In this document: positions 39,089-45,004 of the stretch, one piece after another
How positions within the stretch are numbered: the stretch's first letter is position 1
How the letters are laid out: every line of letters begins with the position of its first letter
Source: Siccirubricoccus phaeus
Lineage (GTDB): Bacteria > Pseudomonadota > Alphaproteobacteria > Acetobacterales > Acetobacteraceae
Assembly: GCF_008360935.1 (NCBI RefSeq)
Contig: NZ_SRXO01000034.1
Coordinates: 1 to 45,004 of the forward strand
DNA length: 45,004 nucleotides
Direction: 5' to 3'
The notes under the pieces: generated by a model
Databases searched by the model: none
Seen by the model: only the letters and a program-made list of their open reading frames with translations
What the model was told of the DNA's origin: nothing
Position numbers and translations under genes: made by a program

Positions 39089-39937
39089 GTGAACATCCTC
39101 TCGATCCAGTCCTGGGTCGCCTATGGGCATGTCGGCAATGCCAGCGCGGTGTTTCCGCTGCAGCGGCTGGGGGCCGAGGTTTGGGCGATCCACACCGTGC
39201 AATTCTCCAACCACACCGGCTATGGCGCCTGGCGCGGCCAGGTCTTTCCGGAGTCGCTGATCCGCGATTGCGTGACGGGCATCGAGGAGCGCGGCGTGCT
39301 CGGCACCTGCGATGCGGTGCTGACCGGCTATGTCGGGGATGCCGGCACCGGCGCTGCCGTCCTGGACGCCGTGGCGCGGGTGAAGGCGGCGAATCCGGCG
39401 GCGCTCTGGTGCTGCGATCCGGTGATCGGCGATGTCGGGCGGGGTGTCTTCGTCCGGCCGGGGATACCGGAATTCTTCCGTGACCGGGCGCTGGCGCTGG
39501 CCGATATCGCCACGCCGAACCAGTTCGAGCTGGAATGGCTGACGGGGCGGCAGGTGGCGACGCTGGCGGAGACCAAGGCGGCCGTCGCGGCGCTGCAGGC
39601 GGGGGGGCCGCGCTGCGTGCTGGTCACCTCGCTGCGCGTGGCGGAGACGCCGGCGGATGCGCTGGACCTGCTGGCGGCGGAGGGGGAGGAAGTCTGGCGG
39701 GTACGCACGCCGCTGCTGGGCTTTGCCGGCAATGGTGCGGGGGATGCGATCGCGGCGCTGTTCCTGTTCCACCGGGCGCGCAGTGGCAGCGCCCGGGTGG
39801 CGCTGGAACGGGCGGCCGCCTCCATCCATGGGCTGCTGCGCCGGACGGTGGAGGCGGGCAGCCGGGAGCTGCTGCTGGTAGCGGCGCAGGAGGAATTCGT
39901 CGCGCCGGGCGAGGTCTTCGCAGCGGAGCGCTGCTAG
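39089..39937 (+). CDS. pdxY: Pyridoxal kinase
   Basis: This 282-residue ribokinase-fold enzyme phosphorylates pyridoxal in the vitamin B6 salvage pathway. The N-terminal signature MNILSIQSWVAYGHVGNASA is characteristic of PdxY/PdxK, with LQFSNHTGYGAW-like and LTGYVGDAGTG elements, DPVIGD, and the ATP-site GxGD in NGAGDAIAALFL. The start is a GTG at 39089. The stop TAG at 39935 is the beginning of a TAGAGC palindrome arm. It is divergent from the Liv binding-protein gene. Confidence 0.92.
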   Translation: MNILSIQSWVAYGHVGNASAVFPLQRLGAEVWAIHTVQFSNHTGYGAWRGQVFPESLIRDCVTGIEERGVLGTCDAVLTGYVGDAGTGAAVLDAVARVKAANPAALWCCDPVIGDVGRGVFVRPGIPEFFRDRALALADIATPNQFELEWLTGRQVATLAETKAAVAALQAGGPRCVLVTSLRVAETPADALDLLAAEGEEVWRVRTPLLGFAGNGAGDAIAALFLFHRARSGSARVALERAAASIHGLLRRTVEAGSRELLLVAAQEEFVAPGEVFAAERC

Positions 39938-40040
39938 AGCGTGATCGGTTGAGGTCGAATCGACCGAAGCCGTGAAGCACGCGACCAGACAATGAGCTGG
40001 AGCGGGACGGATGAGCGAAGCTCAACCGATCCCGCTCTAG
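39934..40040. repeat. TAGAGC-type compound palindrome after pdxY
   Basis: Outer arms CTAGAGC (39934-39940) and GCTCTAG (40034-40040) and adjacent arms GATCGGTTGAG (39943-39953) and CTCAACCGATC (40021-40031) frame the element. A competing stem GAGCGGGA (40000-40007) with TCCCGCTC (40030-40037) cannot form at the same time. The pdxY stop codon is part of the left arm. It looks like one palindrome inserted into another. Confidence 0.75.
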
Positions 40041-40243
40041 GCGCTGCGCCTCTCGCTGGCCGGCAGCCGCTCCAGGGGCCGGCGAGGCGGCTCTCATGCG
40101 CTGAGCACTCATGCGCCGAGCACCGGCAACGCGGCAAGTTCTGCACTGCGCAACGCCGCCAGCGGCGCAGAAGCCAGCCCCCCTCGCTGGCCGAAGGCGC
40201 TTTCATGCGCTTTCGACGCCGTCGAAGGCGACCATGCGCGAGG

Positions 40244-40332
40244 GCCATGGTGCCGATTTCAGGTCAAGGAGGCCGCGTAGCGGCAACGCGCTTCGCGCGG
40301 CTTTGTCCCTGATCTGAAATCGGCACCATGGC
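40244..40332. repeat. Inverted repeat, 19-bp perfect arms around 51 bp
   Basis: Arms GCCATGGTGCCGATTTCAG and CTGAAATCGGCACCATGGC are exact complements. The enclosed segment itself has GCG-rich dyads (GCCGCG..CGCGGC). No open frame is bounded by the arms, so it is not an obvious mobile gene cassette; it may be a MITE-like or structured element. Confidence 0.7.
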
Positions 40333-40352
40333 TTGGGCTTGAGGTGCGCTCG

Positions 40353-40382
40353 GTCGCGCCGGAGGCGCGCCTCCGGCGCGAC
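40353..40382. repeat. Perfect 30-bp palindrome
   Basis: The half-site GTCGCGCCGGAGGCG (40353-40367) is followed immediately by its exact reverse complement (40368-40382), with no spacer. A palindrome without loop is more compatible with a dimeric protein-binding site or cruciform than with a terminator hairpin. Confidence 0.75.
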
Positions 40383-40508
40383 GTCGAGCGCGCAGGCGGC
40401 GCGCCCGGCCGGAACGGCCAGGGCGTGCGGAGAAGCTGGCGCTCCATGGTCCCCGCGCGGCGAGGCGGTCAGTCTAGAAGCGAGCACCCGCCCGTCGCCA
40501 CCGCCCGC

Positions 40509-41180
40509 CTAGCCCTCCACCGGCCGCGGCCCGTCATGCGGCAGCCGCATCTCCGCCCGCGTCCAGCCGCCGCTCCGGCGCAGCCGCGCCACCCCGCCCA
40601 CCGTCGCGGCGATGGAATCGATCAGCCCCAGCCCCTCGCCGATCCGGTCGACCGCTGGCCCGCGCCCGTCATCCAGCACCTCCAGCGTGGTCACGCCGGC
40701 ATCGCTGGCCAGCCACACCATCAGCCGCCCGGCGCTGCGCTGGGCAAAGCCGTGCTTCACCGCATTCGCCACCGCCTCATGCGCCATGCGCAGCACCGGG
40801 CGGCAGAGCGCGCCGGGGCACAGCCCGGTCACCCTGGTCTCCACCTCCACCCGCTGCCGCGGCGTCGCCAGCAGCGCCACCGTCTTCCGCGTCAGCGTGT
40901 CCAGCCGCCGCGGCATCGGGCCGGGCATTTCCGTCATCCCGAACAGCGCATCGGCAATCGCCACGGAACAGGCCACGCGCTGCTCCAGCAGGTCCAGCAG
41001 CCGCCGCCCTGCCGGACTCGTCTCCGCCTCCAGCAGCGCATCGGCCTGGATCAGCAGGCGCTGCAGCGCGTTGCGGGTCAAATGGCGCAATTGCCGCAGA
41101 TCCAGCGCCTCCGCCGGCTCCGCCGCGGAAAAGCCGCGGGCCTCGCTCAGGGATCCGGGGATGGGCTGCAGGGCGGGCAT
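40509..41180 (-). CDS. Orphan histidine kinase-like protein (HWE/HisKA_2-type)
   Basis: This 223-residue cytoplasmic protein looks like the transmitter half of a sensor kinase without a sensor domain. A DHp-like helix has LRHLTRNALQRLL (His33 the candidate phosphoacceptor, cf. the HRxKNxLQ pattern of HisKA_2/HWE kinases). The ATPase part shows an N-box HEAVANAVKHGF (Asn139), G1 DDGRG (170-174) and G2 GEGLGLIDSI (181-190). No receiver gene is adjacent. It could also act as a phosphotransferase or anti-sigma-type kinase. Divergent from the DUF6502 gene across 134 bp. Confidence 0.7.
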   Translation of the reverse strand: MPALQPIPGSLSEARGFSAAEPAEALDLRQLRHLTRNALQRLLIQADALLEAETSPAGRRLLDLLEQRVACSVAIADALFGMTEMPGPMPRRLDTLTRKTVALLATPRQRVEVETRVTGLCPGALCRPVLRMAHEAVANAVKHGFAQRSAGRLMVWLASDAGVTTLEVLDDGRGPAVDRIGEGLGLIDSIAATVGGVARLRRSGGWTRAEMRLPHDGPRPVEG

Positions 41181-41242
41181 GCGGTCATCCGGGCTCCAGG
41201 GGTTGCGGGCGCCAGATTAGTGGGAAACTTACCCACGTCCAG

Positions 41243-41276
41243 CCATGGGTCAGGAATGTGGGGAAAATTCCCATGG
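41243..41276. promoter_or_regulatory. Possible operator in the kinase/DUF6502 divergent region
   Basis: CCATGGG (41243-41249) and CCCATGG (41270-41276) form a dyad spaced by 20 bp, with GGGAA-AA-TTCCC inside the right half and a third TGGG...CCCA dyad nearby (41221-41235). Position between divergent starts fits a regulator site. No promoter boxes could be assigned. Confidence 0.3.
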
Positions 41277-41314
41277 CACCGCACCGCCTTTCAGGCGATG
41301 AGAGGCTGACCCCC

Positions 41315-42184
41315 ATGCCCGCCGCCCCGCCGCCCTCCCCCGCCCCACCAGCCGCCGCGCCGGCGCTGCTGCGCGCCCTGCGGCGGGCCCTGCGGCCGCT
41401 GATCGGCTTCCTCATCGCCCGAGGCATCACCTTCCCCCTCCTCGCCGACTCCCTGCGCCAGCTTTACGTGGAGGTCGCCCAGGCGGAGGGCCGCGCCACC
41501 GGCCAGCGCGCGACGGACAGCCGCGTCAGCCTCCTCACCGGCGTCCACCGCAAGGAGCTCCGCCGGCTGCGCGAGGCCGCCGAGGCCGATGCCGCCCCGC
41601 CGCCCGAGCCGGTGACGCTGGCGAGCCAGGTCATCGCCCGCTGGCTCGGCCTGCCCGCCTATACCGACGCGGAGGGCAAGCCCCTCCCCCTGCCCCGCCT
41701 GCCGCCGGAGGAAGGCGGCCCCTCCTTCGACTCCCTCGTCGCCGGCGTCACCACGGATCTCCGCGCCCGCACCGTGGCGGATGCCTTCCTCGCCCAGGGC
41801 CTCGTCGCCACCGACCCGGAAGGCAGGCTGGTGCTCCGGGTGGAGGCCTTCCTCCCCGCCCCAGGCAGCGAGGCGCAGCTGCATTACTTCGGCCGCAACC
41901 TCGGCGACCACATCGCCGCCGCCTGCGCCAATGTCGCCGCGCAAGGCGCCCCGCCGGCGCTGGAGCGCAGCCTGCATTACGACGGGTTGCGGCCCGAGGT
42001 CGCGGCCCGGCTGGACGCGGCGGGGCGGGAAGCGGCGCAGCGCCTGCTGGTGGAGCTGAACCGCCTCGCCCTCGCCTTGCTGGCCGAGCATGGCGAGGCG
42101 CCGCCCGGCAGCCCCACCCGCCGGGTGAATATCGGCGTCTATGCCCTGGCCGAGGACGAGCCGGAGGCCCCGCCCGCGCCATGA
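41315..42184 (+). CDS. DUF6502 family protein
   Basis: This 289-residue protein is of a family without known function. After a Pro/Ala-rich start it has LIGFLIARGITFPLLADSLR and QLYVEVAQAEG, then SRVSLLTGVHRKELRRLRE (about 68-86), which resembles a helix-turn-helix DNA-binding segment, and a C-terminal strand RRVNIGVYALAEDE typical of DUF6502. The ATG at 41315 is preceded by GAGAGG. It overlaps the DUF5666 gene (ATGA), a recurrent gene pair as far as I recall. A regulatory role is plausible inference. Confidence 0.75.
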   Translation: MPAAPPPSPAPPAAAPALLRALRRALRPLIGFLIARGITFPLLADSLRQLYVEVAQAEGRATGQRATDSRVSLLTGVHRKELRRLREAAEADAAPPPEPVTLASQVIARWLGLPAYTDAEGKPLPLPRLPPEEGGPSFDSLVAGVTTDLRARTVADAFLAQGLVATDPEGRLVLRVEAFLPAPGSEAQLHYFGRNLGDHIAAACANVAAQGAPPALERSLHYDGLRPEVAARLDAAGREAAQRLLVELNRLALALLAEHGEAPPGSPTRRVNIGVYALAEDEPEAPPAP

Positions 42185-43542
42185 CCCGCCGCCCCTGGCG
42201 GCTGCGGCCGCTGCTGTCCCTCCTGCTGCTCTTCGGCTGCGAGAGGCCGCCGCCCGATGCCATCATCGCCGCGGCGCCGCCGCCCCAATGCCGCATCGGC
42301 CCGGATGACGGGCCGCCGCCGGACACCCTCGCCGCCTCCGGCAAACAGGGCATCGCCTCCGGCGACCGGGGCATCGGCGGCACCGGCATGCTGGCCTCGG
42401 GCGATCGCGGCATCGGCGGCACCGGCATCATCGGCGTGGTCACCGGCTTCGGCAGCCTCTGCGTGAACGGGCTGCGCATCGCCTTCGACCCGCGCCGGCC
42501 CGTGCCGGTGGAAGGCGGGGTGGAACCGCCCGCCCCGCTGCGCGCCGGCCAGGTGGTGGCGGTGACGGCGGAAGGGCCGATGCAGGCCCTCGCCGCCCGC
42601 AGCGTGCTGCGCCAGGTGGCGGTGGCCGGGCCGGTGCAGCAGGTGACGCCGGAGGGCACCCTGCTGGTCGCCGGGCAATGGGTGGTGCCGGGCCCCGGGC
42701 TGCGCGGCCGCGGGGGGTGGCGGGAAGGGGAATGGGTCTCGGTCAGCGGGCTGCCCCTGCCGGAGGGCGGGGTGATGGCCAGCCGGATCGATCCCCGCGC
42801 CCCCGGCCAGGTGGTGGTGCGCGGCACGCTGCACGGGGAAGGCGAGCGCGTCCGCATCGGCCGGCTGGTGGTGCCCCGCCCCCCCGCCGGCGCGCCCGGG
42901 GAGCCGGTGCTGCTGACCGGCGCCTGGGGCCGGGCGGGGCTGGAAACGGTGCGGCTGCGTCCCACCCCGCTGCTGGGCGGCAGCACCGCCCTGTTCGGGC
43001 CGGAGGTGCGGCTGGTGCTGCTGGAGGCCGTGGCTCAAGGGGCGGGGGCCGGGGGCAGCCCGGGGCTCGGCCTTGGCGGCGGGCTGCAGGTGGCGGCACC
43101 CGCCGGCTTCGCCAGCCTGCCGGCGACCCATGGGGTGGTGCAGATCTGGCAGTCGGAGAGCGGCCGGCCCTACGCCTTCGGCCTGCGCGCCCTGGGCAGC
43201 GAGGGCCCCGGCAGCCTGATGGAGACGGTGCCGGCCCGGCCGGGCGAGGTGCCGCGCCTCCTCGCCCAGCCGGAGCGGCCGCCCGGCACGCCGCCGGCGG
43301 CCACGCTGCAAGCCAGGCCGCTGCCGGTGCCGGGCCGGGAGGCCGGGGAGCTGGCCCGCAGCCTGTGGCCGGCCCAGCCGGGCGTGGGCATCACCGCCTT
43401 CGGGCCGGAAGGGTCCCTGGCGCTGCCAGGGGGCGGGGCGGGGCTGCCGGCGGGGGTGCCGCCGGTTGGCGGGGTCGGCATCGCCACCACCCCGATCACG
43501 CCCGGCGGGGCGCCGGTGACGCGCCCCGGCCCGGTGCGCTGA
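42181..43542 (+). CDS. DUF5666 domain-containing putative lipoprotein
   Basis: This 453-residue protein has an N-terminal signal (MTRRPWRLRPLLSLLLLFG) ending at Cys in a lipobox-like LLFG-C, so it is probably a lipoprotein. The peptide GDRGIGGTG occurs twice (about residues 61-69 and 73-81) just before VVTGFGSLCVNGLRIAFD, the start of repeated DUF5666 beta domains (for example LRAGQVVAVTAEG; APGQVVVRGTLHGEGERVRI). The C-terminal third is Gly/Pro-rich. Function unknown. It is translated with the DUF6502 gene and followed by a GCTGGCG/CGCCAGC hairpin. Confidence 0.75.
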   Translation: MTRRPWRLRPLLSLLLLFGCERPPPDAIIAAAPPPQCRIGPDDGPPPDTLAASGKQGIASGDRGIGGTGMLASGDRGIGGTGIIGVVTGFGSLCVNGLRIAFDPRRPVPVEGGVEPPAPLRAGQVVAVTAEGPMQALAARSVLRQVAVAGPVQQVTPEGTLLVAGQWVVPGPGLRGRGGWREGEWVSVSGLPLPEGGVMASRIDPRAPGQVVVRGTLHGEGERVRIGRLVVPRPPAGAPGEPVLLTGAWGRAGLETVRLRPTPLLGGSTALFGPEVRLVLLEAVAQGAGAGGSPGLGLGGGLQVAAPAGFASLPATHGVVQIWQSESGRPYAFGLRALGSEGPGSLMETVPARPGEVPRLLAQPERPPGTPPAATLQARPLPVPGREAGELARSLWPAQPGVGITAFGPEGSLALPGGGAGLPAGVPPVGGVGIATTPITPGGAPVTRPGPVR

Positions 43543-43582
43543 GGGCCTGCCGCGGGAGGGTCTGCCGGCAGGTACTTGCCGC

Positions 43583-43601
43583 GCTGGCGTGATGCGCCAG
43601 C
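43583..43601 (+). terminator. Small hairpin after the DUF5666 gene
   Basis: GCTGGCG (43583-43589) and CGCCAGC (43595-43601) form a 7-bp stem with loop TGATG, 40 bp past the stop codon. There is no T-run. The rest of the 287-bp gap before the next gene shows no gene or clear promoter. Confidence 0.4.
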
Positions 43602-43829
43602 ACCCCATTCGCATGCCGCCCGGTCCGCTGCCGGGGAGCCTTTCGAGACGGGCTCTGCGGCGGCGCCGCGCCCCGCGGCCGGATCTTGCGACTTGGAGAC
43701 GAGAATCCTCCATGCCCGGCGCGGCGGCGGGCGGCGGCCACGGCATGGCAGCACCGGGCCGGCGCGCCGGCGGCGCATGGACGCCCCGCCGCCCCACCGG
43801 CATCATGCCGCCCCCGGGAGATTTTCCGC

Positions 43830-44855
43830 ATGCGCCTGCCCTTCGCCCTCGCCGCCCTTGCCTGGCTGCTGCCTTTCGCCGTCGCCGCCCAGCCCCAGGC
43901 CGCCGGCCCCACCTTGGCGGCGGTGAAGGCGCGGGACATCCTGGTCTGCGGCACCTCCACCGGCGCCGCCGGCTTTTCCCTGCCGGACAGCCGCGGCGAG
44001 TATCGCGGCCTCGACAACGACCTCTGCCGCGCCGTCGCCGCCGCGGTGCTGGGCGACCCCGCCAAGATCCGCTGGGTGCCGCTGACCACCCAGGCCCGCT
44101 TCCCAGCGCTGCAGAGCGGCCAGATCGACCTGCTGATCCGCACCGCCACCTGGACCCAGGGCCGCGACACGGCGAACGGGCTGAACTTCACCGCGGTGAA
44201 TTTCTACGACGGCCAGGGCTTCCTGATCCGCGCCGCCCTTGGCGTGAAGGCAGCGACGGAGCTGGCCGGCGCCTCCATCTGCGTCGTCGCCGGCAGCACC
44301 AACGAGCTGAACCTGGCGGACTGGGCGCGGCAGAACCGGGTGGAGTACCGCCCGGTGGTGTTCGAGCAGAATGACGAGGCCCGCCGCAGCTACCTGGCCG
44401 GCCGCTGCGACGCCTATTCCACCGATGCCAGCCAGCTCGCCGGGCTGCGCGCCAGCTTCCCGCACCCGGAGGAGCATGTGATCCTGCCGGAGATCATCAG
44501 CAAGGAGCCGCATTCCCCGGTGGTGCGGCATGGCGACGACCAGTGGTTCGACATCGTCCGCTGGACCTTCTTCGCCCTGCTGATCGCCGAGGAGAACGGC
44601 ATCACCCAGGCCAATGTGGAGGAGCACCTGAACAGCCAGAACCCGGAGATCCGGCGGCTGCTGGGGCTGAGTGGCGACCACGGGCCGCTGATGGGGCTGG
44701 ACCGGCGCTGGGCCTACTGGGCGATCAAGGGCGTGGGGAATTACGGCGAGATCTTCGAGCGCAACCTCGGCCAGGGCAGCAGCATCAAGCTGCGGCGGGG
44801 GCTGAACGATCTGTGGAGTCGGGGCGGGCTGATGTACGCTCCGCCCATTCGGTGA
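43830..44855 (+). CDS. Polar amino-acid ABC-type (AapJ/BztA-like) binding protein, second copy
   Basis: This 341-residue periplasmic family 3 binding protein is a paralogue of the gene at 5875-6915. A signal peptide (MRLPFALAALAWLLPFAVAA) precedes QPQAAGPTLAAVKARD. Shared family segments are YRGLDNDLCRAVAAAVLGD, FPALQSGQIDLLIRTATWT, NFTAVNFYDGQGFLI, KEPHSPVVRHGDDQWFDIV and GVGNYGEIFERNLG. GGGAG lies before the ATG at 43830. No AapQ, AapM or AapP genes follow before the convergent partial gene, so it too is an orphan here. A ligand in the glutamate or general amino-acid range is likely by family. Confidence 0.9.
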   Translation: MRLPFALAALAWLLPFAVAAQPQAAGPTLAAVKARDILVCGTSTGAAGFSLPDSRGEYRGLDNDLCRAVAAAVLGDPAKIRWVPLTTQARFPALQSGQIDLLIRTATWTQGRDTANGLNFTAVNFYDGQGFLIRAALGVKAATELAGASICVVAGSTNELNLADWARQNRVEYRPVVFEQNDEARRSYLAGRCDAYSTDASQLAGLRASFPHPEEHVILPEIISKEPHSPVVRHGDDQWFDIVRWTFFALLIAEENGITQANVEEHLNSQNPEIRRLLGLSGDHGPLMGLDRRWAYWAIKGVGNYGEIFERNLGQGSSIKLRRGLNDLWSRGGLMYAPPIR

Positions 44856-44864
44856 CGGTGCCGA

Positions 44865-44881
44865 GAGGGGCTCTGCCCCTC
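44865..44881. terminator. Hairpin between convergent genes
   Basis: GAGGGGC (44865-44871) and GCCCCTC (44875-44881) form a 7-bp stem with loop TCT, 9 bp past the binding-protein stop and 10 bp before the stop of the minus-strand gene. The GGGGCTCTGCCCC motif recurs in other gaps here (for example near 25885). Confidence 0.55.
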
Positions 44882-44891
44882 ACCCATCCCC

Positions 44892-45004
44892 TCATTTTGA
44901 ACCGGCGTTGGCTCGCACGAAGAGGTTGGCATCTGCCACGGCCTTGGCGAAGCCCTGCATCAGCGGCGCAAGGCGCGGCTGTGGCATGTTGGGGATGAGG
45001 TCGT
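44892..45004 (-). CDS. C-terminal end of an unidentified protein, cut by window edge
   Basis: Thirty-six codons before a TGA at 44894-44892 read as a plausible protein end: DLIPNMPQPRLAPLMQGFAK, then AVADANLFVRANAGSK. The amino-acid pattern is that of a real helical C-terminus and the frame is open to the window edge, but too little is present to name the family. It is convergent with the AapJ-like gene. Confidence 0.5.
   Translation of the reverse strand, partial: DLIPNMPQPRLAPLMQGFAKAVADANLFVRANAGSK

Larger units (their letters stand above)
40041..40508. other. 468-bp palindrome-rich gap with no recognised gene
   Basis: Between pdxY and the kinase gene I see only repeats. A 19-bp inverted repeat (GCCATGGTGCCGATTTCAG, 40244-40262, and its complement 40314-40332) encloses 51 bp. 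A perfect 30-bp palindrome lies at 40353-40382, with half-site GTCGCGCCGGAGGCG. Short frames on either strand lack ribosome-binding sites and recognisable motifs. The promoter of any gene here is not evident. Confidence 0.65.

Noticed and set aside
40203-40487. Short minus-strand frame in the pdxY-kinase gap
   Set aside because: Runs through both inverted repeats and has no ribosome-binding site or recognisable domain.

Overview
The window is very GC-rich, densely coded chromosomal DNA. The gene content points to an alphaproteobacterium of the Acetobacteraceae (Roseomonas-like). The clues are Bug/TctC-type binding proteins, a TAXI-TRAP system, a TrcR (DUF1013) cell-cycle regulator, a long-type serC-serA pair, DUF1192 and DUF465 small proteins, a DUF1217 protein and a ROSE-like hsp20 leader. 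The genus call is inference; no rRNA or tRNA gene was seen.

Layout. 1-4217: an IS5-family end, panC, an rlmI-like methyltransferase with an overlapping DUF3293 gene, a small unknown gene and a CBS-BON gene. 4486-12112: transport and accessory enzymes, all on the minus strand: an orphan Bug binding protein; a fused TRAP permease translationally coupled to a polar-amino-acid (family 3) binding protein, with a TAXI binding protein behind it; then an alpha/beta hydrolase and a luciferase-like oxidoreductase. 12449-16394: an AEC permease, a uronate dehydrogenase with an aldose 1-epimerase, and a DUF1217 protein. 16790-25855: serC-serA, a second Bug binding protein with an enolase-superfamily enzyme, a Liv-type binding protein, a cupin, a crotonase and a zinc alcohol dehydrogenase. 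26014-33641: a lipoprotein, a 25-residue membrane peptide, tandem OmpA-like porins, the DUF465-purE-purK operon, trcR, DUF1192, hsp20 and rpmE. 33915-38962: a complete branched-chain-type ABC importer (binding protein, then livH, livM, livG, livF). 39089-45004: pdxY, a palindrome-rich gap, an orphan HWE/HisKA_2-like kinase divergent from a DUF6502-DUF5666 pair, a second AapJ-type binding protein and the end of an unidentified gene.

Most genes are housekeeping or solute uptake and small-molecule catabolism. Many are joined by 1- to 8-nt overlaps (rlmI/DUF3293, TRAP/binding protein, LLM/hydrolase, serC/serA, DUF465/purE/purK, livH/M/G/F, DUF6502/DUF5666), which supports operon structure. I found no CRISPR, prophage or recognised defence system.

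The most unusual signal is between the genes. Three copies of a composite two-hairpin element share an invariant CTGTGCGA spacer, and their stems keep pairing through compensatory changes. A family of palindromes bounded by TAGAGC/GCTCTA supplies the stop codons of panC, pdxY and a binding-protein gene. There are also a 30-bp perfect inverted repeat with a 2-nt loop and a degenerate 78/81-bp tandem repeat upstream of serC.
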